Below, in pieces: positions 8,356 to 16,714 of a DNA stretch of 64,000 nt (its first letter is position 1; every line of letters starts with the position of its first letter). Where the stretch lies: NCBI RefSeq assembly GCF_000938265.1, contig NZ_JYFC01000007.1:62001-126000 (forward strand), in the 5' to 3' direction. A program made the translations under genes and the position numbers. The notes below the pieces were generated by a model. The model made no database searches. It was given only the letters and a program-made list of their open reading frames with translations, and was not told the DNA's origin. Source of the stretch: Agreia bicolorata (lineage in GTDB: Bacteria > Actinomycetota > Actinomycetes > Actinomycetales > Microbacteriaceae).

Positions 8356-10905
8356 CTAGTCGGCGTCGCGTGCCTGCGCCGCGATCGCGCGATCCACGCC
8401 GGCCAGGTTCTCGACCACGAGACGGCGAAGTGCCGGCGGCTGCTCGGTGTTCGCGTCGAGCCAGGCCTGGGTCGCGTCGCGAAGCTGCTGGTTCGCCAGC
8501 GCCGCCGGGTACAGACCAGTGATCAGCGACGAGGAGATTCCGTAGCTCCGGGTCTCCCAGACCGTGACGAGGGAGTCGAAGTACTTGGCGACGAACGGCT
8601 CGAGAAGGGCCGTGTCGTGCGCGCGTTGGAACCCGAGGGCAGTGGCGCGCACGATGGCGTTGGGGGCCTCATCGGTGTCGATGAGCGACGACCAGGCGGC
8701 GTTCTTGCCCTCCGCGGTGGGGATCGCGGCCGATGCGTGGGCGGCCGACTGGGCACCGGATGCCGTGTTGTCGTTCTCGAGAGCCTGATCGATCTCGGGC
8801 TGGCCGGCTTTGCCTCCGGCGACGAGGGCGATCAGCAGCTCCCAGCGCAGGTCGGTGTCGATCTCGAGGCCGTCGAGGCGGGTGTGTCCGTCGAGGATCG
8901 ACTTCACGACGTCGAGCTGGGCGTCGGTCGACGCCAGTGCGGCGAAGAACTTCACGAACTGGAACTGCGCGTCGCTTCCTGCCTCGGCGGCCTGAGCGAG
9001 CGACCACAGCTCGTCGGCCGCGACCTCGATGACCTCGCCCCGGGCATCCGGAGCGATGTAGCTCGTGCTGGTGAGCACGAGCTGGTTCAGCGCGGTGCGC
9101 AGCGTGGTGCTCTCGGTCTCGGTGGCCACGTTTCCCAGAACCAGGCGCACGAAGTCGCGCCCGCGCGTCTCGGCGTCGCGGGTCGAGTCCCAAGCCGACC
9201 CCCACAGGATGGCGCGGGCGAGGGGACTCGTGACGGCAGCGAGGCTCTCGACGGCCACGGCGAGCGATGCGTCGTCGAGGCGCACCTTGGCGTAGGCCAG
9301 GTCGTCGTCGTTCAGCAGAACGAGGTCGGGGCGGCGCTCGCCGACCAGCTCGGAGACCTCGGTGCGCGCGCCGTCGACATCGAGTTCCACCCGCTTCGTT
9401 CGCACGAGAGCGTCACCATCGAAGGAGTAGAAGCCGATCGCGAGACGGTGCGGGCGAATGGTCGGGTATTCGGCGATGGCGGTCTGCAGAACCTCGAACG
9501 AGGTGATCACCCCGTCGTCGTCGGTCGTGATCTCGGGTCGCAGTGTGTTGACCCCGGCGGTCTCGAGCCACAGCTTCGACCACTCGCCGAGGTCGCGGCC
9601 GCTTGTGGTCTCGAGCTCGGTCAGCAGGTCGACGAGTTCGGTGTTGCCGAACGCGTGCGCGTCGAAGTACCGGGCGACACCGGCCATGAACTCGGTCTGG
9701 CCGACCCAGGCCACGAGCTGCTTGAGTACCGAGGCGCCCTTGGCGTAGGTGATGCCGTCGAAGTTGACCTGCACGTCTTCGAGATCGTTGATCGTCGCCA
9801 CGATGGGATGCGTCGAGGGCAGCTGATCCTGGCGGTACGCCCAGCTCTTCTCCGTCGAGGCGAAGGTGGCCCAGGCCTCGGTCCACTCGGTCGCGTCGGC
9901 GGTGGCCAGCGTCGACATGTACTCGGCGAACGATTCGTTCAGCCACAGGTCGTTCCACCAGCGCATCGTGACCAGGTCGCCGAACCACATGTGGGCGAGC
10001 TCGTGCAGCACGGTGACGACACGGCGCTCGCGCACCGCGTCGGTGACCTTCGAGCGGAAGACGTAGGTCTCGGTGAAGGTGACTGCTCCGGCGTTCTCCA
10101 TGGCACCCGCGTTGAACTCGGGCACAAAGAGCTGGTCGTACTTGTCGAAGGGGTAGGGATAGGCGAACTGCGTCTCGTAGAACTCGAAGCCCTCGCGGGT
10201 CTTGTCGAAGATGTAGTCGGCGTCCATGTACTGCGAAAGCGATGCCCGGGAGAAGACGCCGAGGGGGATCACACGGCCGTCGCTCGAGGTGAGTTCGCTG
10301 CGCTCGACCACGTAGGGGCCGGCGATGAGGGCCGTGATGTACGACGAGATACGGGGCGTCGGCTCAAAGGTCCAGGTTGCGAAGTCGGTTCCTTCGACGG
10401 CGATGGGCTCTGGCGTCGGCTGGTTGGAGACCATCTGCCAGTAGGCGGGCGCCGTGACGGTGAACGCGAACGTCGCCTTCAGATCGGGCTGCTCGAATAC
10501 CGCGAACATACGACGCGAGTCCGGCACCTCGAACTGGCTGTAGAGGTAGACCTCGCCGTCGACGGGGTCGACGAAGCGGTGCAGGCCCTCGCCCGTGTTG
10601 GTGTACTCGGCGTCGGCGTCGACGATGAGCACGTTCTCGTCGGCCAGATCGTCAAGCTGGATGCGCACACCGTCGTTCACGGCTGACACGTCGAGCGGCC
10701 GGTCGTTCAGCGTGACCGAGTGCACGGAGCGAGTGATGGCGTCGATGAAGGTCGACGCGCCAGCGGTGGCGCTGAAACGAACGGTCGTCGTCGACCGGAA
10801 CGTCTCCGCCCCCTGGGTGAGGTCGAGGACCACGTCGTAGCTCGAGACGCTGACGATGGCGGCGCGCTCCTGCGCTTCGACGCGGGTGAGGTTTTCTCCA
10901 GGCAC
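8356..10905 (-). CDS. pepN: Aminopeptidase N (M1 zinc metallopeptidase)
   Basis: Removes N-terminal residues from peptides in the cytoplasm. At 849 residues it has the normal actinobacterial length. Seen in order: N-terminal beta domain, the substrate motif NAGAMENAG (about residues 258-266), zinc site HELAHMW with the third ligand Glu in LNESFAEY (about 299-322), and the long ERAP1-like C-terminal helical domain. The GTG at 10905 begins the conserved VPGENLTRVEAQERA; the frame is open another 532 codons antisense to nei and paiB, which is an artefact of codon bias. GAAAGAAG is a weak ribosome site. Confidence 0.95.
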   Translation of the reverse strand: MPGENLTRVEAQERAAIVSVSSYDVVLDLTQGAETFRSTTTVRFSATAGASTFIDAITRSVHSVTLNDRPLDVSAVNDGVRIQLDDLADENVLIVDADAEYTNTGEGLHRFVDPVDGEVYLYSQFEVPDSRRMFAVFEQPDLKATFAFTVTAPAYWQMVSNQPTPEPIAVEGTDFATWTFEPTPRISSYITALIAGPYVVERSELTSSDGRVIPLGVFSRASLSQYMDADYIFDKTREGFEFYETQFAYPYPFDKYDQLFVPEFNAGAMENAGAVTFTETYVFRSKVTDAVRERRVVTVLHELAHMWFGDLVTMRWWNDLWLNESFAEYMSTLATADATEWTEAWATFASTEKSWAYRQDQLPSTHPIVATINDLEDVQVNFDGITYAKGASVLKQLVAWVGQTEFMAGVARYFDAHAFGNTELVDLLTELETTSGRDLGEWSKLWLETAGVNTLRPEITTDDDGVITSFEVLQTAIAEYPTIRPHRLAIGFYSFDGDALVRTKRVELDVDGARTEVSELVGERRPDLVLLNDDDLAYAKVRLDDASLAVAVESLAAVTSPLARAILWGSAWDSTRDAETRGRDFVRLVLGNVATETESTTLRTALNQLVLTSTSYIAPDARGEVIEVAADELWSLAQAAEAGSDAQFQFVKFFAALASTDAQLDVVKSILDGHTRLDGLEIDTDLRWELLIALVAGGKAGQPEIDQALENDNTASGAQSAAHASAAIPTAEGKNAAWSSLIDTDEAPNAIVRATALGFQRAHDTALLEPFVAKYFDSLVTVWETRSYGISSSLITGLYPAALANQQLRDATQAWLDANTEQPPALRRLVVENLAGVDRAIAAQARDAD

Positions 10906-11004
10906 AGGTGACTTCTTTCGTACTCGTATGAGTTCTGGGCGCGCAGGCTCGTGGCCCGCTGCGCGTGACCGTAACAGCCTATCTGCGCGACCGGCCGGCC
11001 TCAG

Positions 11005-11017
11005 TAAACTCATCCCA
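11005..11017 (+). promoter_or_regulatory. Leaderless promoter of rpiB operon
   Basis: TAAACT (11005-11010) lies six bases before ATG 11017 and no Shine-Dalgarno sequence is seen. It would drive rpiB-nei-paiB-amidohydrolase. Confidence 0.5.
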
Positions 11018-11508
11018 TGCGCATCCATATCGCCACGGATCATGCCGGGCTCGATTTCTCCCAGACCATCCAGGAGCACCTCGCATCCCTCGGCCACGAC
11101 GTGATCGACCACGGACCGACGAGCTATGACCCCATCGACGACTACCCGTCGTTCTGCATCAACGCTGCGCAGGCCGTGGTGCGTGACCAGCAGGCCGGCA
11201 TCGAAGCCCTCGGCGTGGTCTTCGGCGGTTCGGGCAATGGCGAGCAGATCGCGGCGAACAAGGTGACCGGCGCTCGTGCCGCCCTCGTCTGGAACCACTC
11301 GACCGCCGTGCTCGCACGTCAGCACAACGACGCCAACGTCATCTCGATCGGTGCACGTCAGCACACCGTCGAGGAGGCCATGGCCCTGATCGACGCCTTC
11401 GTGGCCGAGCCTTTCTCTCTTGAAGAGAGGCACATGCGGCGCATCGCGCAGCTCGCCGAGTACGAGGCCACGGGAGCCATCGCGGGCCATGTAGTCGACC
11501 CGGCCTGA
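11017..11508 (+). CDS. rpiB: Ribose-5-phosphate isomerase B
   Basis: Interconverts ribose 5-phosphate and ribulose 5-phosphate in the pentose phosphate pathway. The 163-residue protein starts MRIHIATDHAG, the family N-terminus, and contains GGSGNGEQIAANKVTGARAAL. Here the catalytic base position is the Glu of GNGEQ, as in the mycobacterial enzyme, not the Cys used by E. coli RpiB. It is first in an operon; nei begins three bases after its stop. Confidence 0.93.
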   Translation: MRIHIATDHAGLDFSQTIQEHLASLGHDVIDHGPTSYDPIDDYPSFCINAAQAVVRDQQAGIEALGVVFGGSGNGEQIAANKVTGARAALVWNHSTAVLARQHNDANVISIGARQHTVEEAMALIDAFVAEPFSLEERHMRRIAQLAEYEATGAIAGHVVDPA

Positions 11509-11511
11509 GTC

Positions 11512-12498
11512 ATGCCCGAGGGACACTCCGTACATCGCATCACCCGTCAGTTCGGCCGCAACTTCGTAGGTCACCGCATCGAGTCGTGGTCTCCGCAGGG
11601 TCGTTTCGCCGAGGGCGCCGCTATCCTCGACGGTCGCACCATGACCGACGCGAAGGCCGTCGGCAAGCAGATGTTCCTTGAGTTCGACGGCGAGGTCTGG
11701 CTGCGTGTGCACCTCGGCATCTACGGAGCCTGGGATTTCGCGGGCGACATCACGCGCGACGAGACCATCGCCTCGGCGAACGGCCGCATGGGCCAGACGA
11801 ATCAGCGCGGAACCATCATCGACGCCGATGGAGAGGACTCCATCTCGAGCATCGGTGCGCCCAGGCGGGCACGACTGCGCATGTCGGAGCAAGAGCAGCT
11901 GGGTGACGAGATCACCGAATGGCCGCCGGCTCCGGTGGGAGCCGTACGCGTGCGCCTTCTGACCGACACGGCAGTCGCCGATCTGCGCGGCCCGACCGCG
12001 TGCGAGATTCTGGATGCGGCGCAGGTCGCCGCCGTGATTGCGAAGGCCGGGCCGGATCCGCTTCTCGAGACCACACCGAAGGCCCGCCGCGCCGCCGAAG
12101 ACCGCTTCACGGAGGCTGTGCGCAAGAAGCAGACCGCCATCGGTCTGCTGCTCATGGATCAGTCGATCGTCAGTGGCATCGGCAATGTCTACCGCGCCGA
12201 GCTGCTGTTTCGCGCCAGACTCAACCCGCATACCCCAGGAAAGCTCGTGCCGGAGGATACGGTTCGCGAGCTCTGGAAAGACTGGACGAAGCTCCTCACC
12301 ATCGGCGTCGAGACCGGCCAGATGATGACGATGGACAAACTCTCGAAGGTCGACTACGAGAAGGCGCTCGCGAAGCGCGACGACCGGCACTGGGTCTACA
12401 AACGAGATGGACTGCCGTGCCGCGTGTGCGGCACGAACATCGTGCTCGAGATCATGGGTGGCAGAAAACTGTACTGGTGCCCGAAGGATCAGGCCTGA
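11512..12498 (+). CDS. nei: Fpg/Nei family DNA glycosylase/AP lyase (endonuclease VIII-like)
   Basis: Excises oxidised bases and nicks the backbone. The 328 residues begin MPEGH, where Pro2 is the nucleophile and Glu3 the acid; MPEGHSVHR is the Nei rather than Fpg form. The beta-hairpin Lys is in AVGKQMF, and the helix-two-turn-helix is GIGNVYRAELLF. The C-terminal zinc finger has C303-x2-C306 and C323, and Arg318 sits in GGRKLYW, but the fourth ligand position is Asp326 instead of Cys. The gene is tightly coupled between rpiB and paiB. Confidence 0.88.
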   Translation: MPEGHSVHRITRQFGRNFVGHRIESWSPQGRFAEGAAILDGRTMTDAKAVGKQMFLEFDGEVWLRVHLGIYGAWDFAGDITRDETIASANGRMGQTNQRGTIIDADGEDSISSIGAPRRARLRMSEQEQLGDEITEWPPAPVGAVRVRLLTDTAVADLRGPTACEILDAAQVAAVIAKAGPDPLLETTPKARRAAEDRFTEAVRKKQTAIGLLLMDQSIVSGIGNVYRAELLFRARLNPHTPGKLVPEDTVRELWKDWTKLLTIGVETGQMMTMDKLSKVDYEKALAKRDDRHWVYKRDGLPCRVCGTNIVLEIMGGRKLYWCPKDQA

Positions 12499-12527
12499 CA
12501 TGAGAAAGGCGTGACATGAGAAAGGCG
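12496..12527 (+). repeat. Perfect 16-bp tandem duplication at the nei/paiB junction
   Basis: TGACATGAGAAAGGCG occurs twice in a row (12496-12511 and 12512-12527). The first copy contains the nei stop codon and a tiny reading frame, ATG AGA AAG GCG TGA. Its AGAAAGG then serves as ribosome site for the ATG in the second copy, which starts paiB. Confidence 0.9.
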
Positions 12528-13142
12528 CCCGTATTCGCGCTCAGCGACGAGGCAGAGCTGCGACGACTCATCGAGCTGAACCCGTGGATCACCTTGGTCA
12601 GCCACACGTCGAAGGGCCTGGTCGCGTCGCACTACGCCGTGCTGCTCGATGACAGCCGTGACGAGCTCGCCATTGTCGGCCATCTCGGGCGACCCGACGA
12701 ACGAATCCACGAGCTCGGGCAGCACGAGGTGATGGTTATCGTGCAGGGCCCGCACGGATACATCTCACCATCGTGGTACGACGCCGAACCGGCCGTTCCC
12801 ACCTGGAACTTCACGTCTGCACACCTGTCCGGTGTTCCCGAGATCCTCGACGCAGACGAGAACCTGCGCGTTCTCGATCGGCTCGTCGAGCACTTCGAGC
12901 AGCACGTCGACGCGGCGAGGCTGATGCGAGGCACCGCCGAGGACTCGGCATACGCCGACGCGATCAGCGCCGGCACCGTGGGATTCCGCCTTGTGCCGAC
13001 GCGCATCGAGGCGAAGACCAAGCTGAGCCAGAACAAGCCGGAGGCGACGGTCGATCGCATCATCTCCGAGCTCGAGGGTGACGGGCCCTATGCGAGCAAA
13101 GCGCTCGCGGCCGAAATGCAACGCGTACGAGGAGAGAAATGA
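12516..13142 (+). CDS. FMN-binding PaiB-family protein
   Basis: The family is described as FMN-binding negative transcriptional regulators related to Bacillus PaiB, but the split-barrel fold may equally be an enzyme. The 208 residues contain HLGRPDERI, the hallmark VQGPHGYISPSWY and a C-terminal KLSQNKP element, all typical. No DNA-binding helix-turn-helix is visible. The ATG lies in the second copy of a 16-bp duplication, with the ribosome site in the first. The stop overlaps the start of the amidohydrolase gene by ATGA, so both are translated together. Confidence 0.85.
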   Translation: MRKAPVFALSDEAELRRLIELNPWITLVSHTSKGLVASHYAVLLDDSRDELAIVGHLGRPDERIHELGQHEVMVIVQGPHGYISPSWYDAEPAVPTWNFTSAHLSGVPEILDADENLRVLDRLVEHFEQHVDAARLMRGTAEDSAYADAISAGTVGFRLVPTRIEAKTKLSQNKPEATVDRIISELEGDGPYASKALAAEMQRVRGEK

Positions 13143-14629
13143 CCGAATCGGTGCTGTTGACAGGAGCCCGGCTGCCCGGTGGAGCGCGGGTCGATGTGAA
13201 TCTTGTCGACGGGCGCATCGAGTCGGTCCTCGAAGCTGGTGACACCTCGATCGGTGTATCGCACGATGCGTCGACGCAGGTCGTCGATCTCGATGGGCGC
13301 TACGTCATTCCCGGCCTGTGGGACAAGCACGTGCACGCCACTCAGTGGGCGCTCGTTTCGCGCCGGCTCGATCTTTCGGCCGCAGTGTCGGCGGCGGATG
13401 CCGTGGGCATCGTCGCAGAACGGCTCCGGCACGGCGATGCGGATGCCGGGCCGTTGGTCGGCTACGGGTTCCGCGACGGGCTCTGGCCCGACGCTCCGCA
13501 CCGAGGGCTGCTCGATGCCGTGACGGGCACGCGGCCCGTGATCCTCGTGAGTGCAGACCTGCACTGCTGCTGGCTCAATTCGGCCGCTCTGGCGCAGCAC
13601 GGTCGGGGCGAGCATCCCACGGGGCTGCTCCGCGAAGACGACTGCTTCGCTGTGACCCGCACCCTCGGCGACGTCGAAACCGACACGCTCGATAGCTGGG
13701 TGCGTGACACTGCACGCGCCGCTGCTGCCCGCGGCATCGTCGGTGTCGTCGATCTCGAGATGTCGTGGAACGTCGACGACTGGACCCGTCGCATCCGATC
13801 GGGTGCGACCGAGCTGCGCGTGCGGTTCGGAATCTACCCGCAGCACCTCGACCGGGCCATCGACGCGGGTCTCGCCACAGGGGCGCTGATCGCGGGCACG
13901 CACGGTCTGCTCCAGGTCGGGCCGTTCAAGGTGATCACCGACGGCTCGCTCAACACCCGCACGGCGTATTGCTTCGACGAGTATCCCGGCCTCGAGGGGC
14001 TGGCCCATTCGCGCGGGCTGCTCACCGTTGCGTATGACGAGCTCGTTCCGATGCTTCGCCGAGCCACCCAGGCCGGCCTCGTTCCCGCCGTTCACGCCAT
14101 AGGCGACCAGGCGAACAAGCTCGCTCTCGACGCGTTCGAACGGCTTGGTGTGGGCGGAAGCATCGAGCACGCCCAGCTCGTCGCCGAGGTCGACTTCGAG
14201 CGATTCGCCCGTCTCGGCGTCACCGCGGGGGTGCAACCTGAGCACGCCATGGACGATCGCGACGTCGCCGACAAGTATTGGCCCGGGCGCACTGGTCGGG
14301 CGTTCGCGCTCGCGTCGTTGCTCAATGCCGGAGCCGAACTCGCTCTGGGATCGGACGCGCCGGTCGCTCCACTCGACCCCTGGGTCACCATCGCGGCCGC
14401 CGTGGCCCGCACTGGCGATGAACGTGCGGCGTGGCATCCTGAGCAGGCCATTTCGGTCGAAGATGCACTGTTCGCCTCGTCCGACGGGCGTCGTGCCCTC
14501 GAGTCGGGAGGCCCCGCCGACATCGCTGTGCTCGAGCTCGACCCGCTTGCGGCCAGCACTGACGAACTGCGTCGGATGCCCGTGGCCGCGACACTGCTCG
14601 GAGGGCGCTTCACGCACAACGCGCTCTGA
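13139..14629 (+). CDS. Amidohydrolase, YtcJ-like (metal-dependent)
   Basis: A metal-dependent hydrolase of 496 residues, class of N-substituted formamide deformylase and related YtcJ proteins; the substrate is unknown. Metal site residues visible: HVH at 64-66 (DKHVHA), the FKVITDGSLNTRT strand with the usual lysine, HAIGDQAN with a metal His, and the catalytic Asp in GSDAPV. N- and C-terminal beta strands form the composite domain typical of the superfamily. Fourth gene of the rpiB operon, overlapping paiB by four bases. Its coupling to a flavin-binding paiB-like gene suggests a linked catabolic step, but this is inference. Confidence 0.83.
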   Translation: MTESVLLTGARLPGGARVDVNLVDGRIESVLEAGDTSIGVSHDASTQVVDLDGRYVIPGLWDKHVHATQWALVSRRLDLSAAVSAADAVGIVAERLRHGDADAGPLVGYGFRDGLWPDAPHRGLLDAVTGTRPVILVSADLHCCWLNSAALAQHGRGEHPTGLLREDDCFAVTRTLGDVETDTLDSWVRDTARAAAARGIVGVVDLEMSWNVDDWTRRIRSGATELRVRFGIYPQHLDRAIDAGLATGALIAGTHGLLQVGPFKVITDGSLNTRTAYCFDEYPGLEGLAHSRGLLTVAYDELVPMLRRATQAGLVPAVHAIGDQANKLALDAFERLGVGGSIEHAQLVAEVDFERFARLGVTAGVQPEHAMDDRDVADKYWPGRTGRAFALASLLNAGAELALGSDAPVAPLDPWVTIAAAVARTGDERAAWHPEQAISVEDALFASSDGRRALESGGPADIAVLELDPLAASTDELRRMPVAATLLGGRFTHNAL

Positions 14630-14773
14630 TTCGGCTCGATCGATCGTGGGTCGGAGTTTCGTAGCTGTCCCACGACAGTCCGGGCGCGCCGAAGTGCCTC
14701 GGTTGACTGCTGACCTGCATGAGGTCGGTTTGTCGTGCGAAGCAGTCGGCTGTGTAGGCAGCTCCGGGGTGAT

Positions 14774-14862
14774 CTCGATACGCGGTGCTCGTTCCTCGCG
14801 CCGCTACTCGATCGGCGCAGATTCCTGCGCCGGTCGAGGAGGCCGCCCGCGGCCGTATCGAG
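14774..14862. repeat. Palindromic intergenic element
   Basis: CTCGATACG (14774-14782) is repeated inverted as CGTATCGAG (14854-14862), with GC-rich partly self-complementary sequence between (CGCTACTCGATCGGC, GCCGGTCGAGG). Variants of CTCGATACG with CTACTCGACC are common dispersed elements in Microbacteriaceae. It lies just 3' of the DUF222/HNH gene. The rest of 14630-14877 shows nothing else. Confidence 0.6.
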
Positions 14863-14877
14863 GCTCGGGGGTGGTGG

Positions 14878-16194
14878 TTAGAAGGGGCAGTCGTAGAGGT
14901 TGTCCTCTTCCGTGGTCGTCGCGGCTGATGCTGCTGCGGCTGCTGCTGCGGCTTTGATGAGTTGCCGTGGTGCGGGTTTCATCCGGCCTTCGGGCCGGAT
15001 CGTGTAGGCGTGTCCGGCGGGTGAGGTTGCGGTGAGGGTGTCGTCTCCGTTCTGAACGAACTGCCATCTCGTGTGGTGCTTCACCCGATGATGTCCCGCA
15101 CTCAGCGGTGCGAGATTCTCTGGGATGGTGTCTCCGCCGAAGGCGTGGTCCTCGGTGTGGTCCATGTCTGCCTGCTCCGCCGGAACGGTGCAGCCGGGGA
15201 ACACGCATTCCGGGTGCACCAGCCTTGCGTGGTCGATCATCGCTGCCGTGGGGCGGTAGTCCCGAGGGTCGGTGTTGAGGATGCGTCCCGTGATGGGGTC
15301 GGTGAGGATGCGCCGCCACGATGTGGCGTCGGCGGTGAGTTGGGCGGCGGTGGCGGGGTCGATGGGGCCGTAGCCGCGGAGGATCGCCGCCTCCTCACCC
15401 ACACCCAACAGTGTCATCGCAGGAACCATCACATGAACCCTGCCGCGGACGCCTCTGGTCGCTCCAGGAATCGACGTTTCGCCGTTGAGCATGAGGTCGG
15501 TGAGGACATCGGCTTTCAGGTGTCCCATGCTCCGCGGGTCACCGCCAGCCTTCAACCCGGCGGCCAGTCGGACGGCACGGTCTGCGATGGCGTGGATCTC
15601 AGGGGCCGGGGCGAACAGGGTGAGGGACGCCATGCCATCCGCTGCCGGATCGACATAGATGCGCCGGGTGGCTGCTGCTTTCTCTGCCCGCTCTACCGCG
15701 GTGGATGGTTGGGCGAGCTCCACCTCGTGGCGGGCCTTCTTCTCGAGCTGCCGAGGATTCACCTCCGTTGCGAGCGCCGCCAGGCGAGCGTCGTAGGTAT
15801 GCAGTGCGTCGCCCTCTAATCCGTCGGCGTGTTTCGCGATGACTTCGGCGTGCTCCCACGACATGTGCCCTGCTGACAGGGCGTGAAGGGTGAGGGGAAG
15901 AGAGCTGCCCAGGGCGATGCTGGTATCGACCAAGGTGGCGGTGCGGTGTTCGGTGCGGCGAGTCAGGAGAGCGAGTTCGGTGACGAGCTCGATCCTCTCG
16001 ACCCGGGCCGATGACCACACGGGCCCGGCGGTGGACATGTCGACCGGGGCTTGCCGGTGGAGCTGGCGGGCAGCCTCGGTGACGCGTCTGGCCCTGACCG
16101 CAGACAGCCGGGCTATCTGCGTGTCGAGAGCGGCGACCTCATCAAGCGCGACCACGTATGGATCGCGCGAGAGGAGTGGGGATTCGAATGTCAT
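14878..16194 (-). CDS. HNH endonuclease signature protein with DUF222 domain
   Basis: A family highly expanded in Actinobacteria, of unproven cellular role. The 438-residue protein has an N-terminal helical DUF222 region and a C-terminal HNH finger, CVFPGCTVPAEQADMDHTE with the second half NLAPLSAGHHRVKH, holding two Cys plus the His, Asn and His of the nuclease site. A TTG four codons upstream (16206) is an alternative start; I prefer ATG 16194. No strong ribosome site is seen. Both sides carry palindromic repeats (14774-14862 and 16318-16420), as is usual for these mobile-looking orphan genes. Confidence 0.82.
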   Translation of the reverse strand: MTFESPLLSRDPYVVALDEVAALDTQIARLSAVRARRVTEAARQLHRQAPVDMSTAGPVWSSARVERIELVTELALLTRRTEHRTATLVDTSIALGSSLPLTLHALSAGHMSWEHAEVIAKHADGLEGDALHTYDARLAALATEVNPRQLEKKARHEVELAQPSTAVERAEKAAATRRIYVDPAADGMASLTLFAPAPEIHAIADRAVRLAAGLKAGGDPRSMGHLKADVLTDLMLNGETSIPGATRGVRGRVHVMVPAMTLLGVGEEAAILRGYGPIDPATAAQLTADATSWRRILTDPITGRILNTDPRDYRPTAAMIDHARLVHPECVFPGCTVPAEQADMDHTEDHAFGGDTIPENLAPLSAGHHRVKHHTRWQFVQNGDDTLTATSPAGHAYTIRPEGRMKPAPRQLIKAAAAAAAASAATTTEEDNLYDCPF

Positions 16195-16317
16195 GAGAGA
16201 AGTCAAACAGTGACCACCGACATCGGGTGGCTAGAGCCAAACACACGTTGATCAGGGGAAAGGGCTGTGGATAAATGCGAGAGTTGCGGTCCTGGGGAGG
16301 AGTGGAGATGGCCTGAC

Positions 16318-16420
16318 CGGGGGCCCTTCGACAGGCTCAGGGAACTGGGTCTCGATGCGACCGCTGGCGGCCTACCCAACCAGCGCGGCGGTGGCGGTGG
16401 AGGTCTACTCGACCGGCCTG
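16318..16420. repeat. Composite dispersed repeat (two REP-like motifs)
   Basis: CCCTTCGACAGGCTCAGGG (16324-16342) is the same 19-mer found at 47055-47073 and, with changes, in the clpP2 terminator. It is followed by GGTCTCGATGCG and later GGTCTACTCGACCGGCC, variants of the other dispersed element beside the HNH gene. The rest of 16195-16423 has no gene I can support. Confidence 0.6.
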
Positions 16421-16423
16421 GAA

Positions 16424-16705
16424 TCAGCGGCGGGTTACGAGTGACCAGGCGGCGCGGCGGAGCTCGGGATAGTCGAACGCGATCGATCGCAGGATCTCGA
16501 AGTTCGACAACCGTGGCTCAGACGGGTCGCGCTGCTCTACGTGAGCCGTGCGCAAGCCGATGACGACGCACTGATCGACGGTGGGCAGATCAGGCAGAAA
16601 CTCCCACGGATCTTCACCCTCGCGGCAGCGCGCCTCGATGCCCGCATCGAGAACGTCGCGGGCCTCCTGCCGCAGCTGTGACAGAGCGAGTAGATCCTTT
16701 TCCAC
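16424..16705 (-). CDS. Small hypothetical protein
   Basis: Family not recognised. The 93-residue, mostly helical protein is charged (Arg 14%, many Glu and Asp) with no membrane segment or signal. It begins at GTG 16705, nine bases after the ppk2 stop on the same strand, so it is probably translated from the ppk2 message. The ribosome site is weak. Length and position support a real small gene, but coding evidence is moderate; the 3' end abuts a dispersed repeat. Confidence 0.5.
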   Translation of the reverse strand: MEKDLLALSQLRQEARDVLDAGIEARCREGEDPWEFLPDLPTVDQCVVIGLRTAHVEQRDPSEPRLSNFEILRSIAFDYPELRRAAWSLVTRR

Positions 16706-16714
16706 CCGACAAGG

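Noticed and set aside
8284-10686. 800-codon plus-strand open frame
   Set aside because: Lies antisense to pepN, composition is Gly/Arg/Val-rich with no domain, and pepN is certain.
10906-12501. Upstream extension of the pepN frame, 532 codons antisense to rpiB, nei and part of paiB
   Set aside because: The sense genes have clear motifs and the PepN N-terminus begins at 10905; open antisense frames are common at this GC content.
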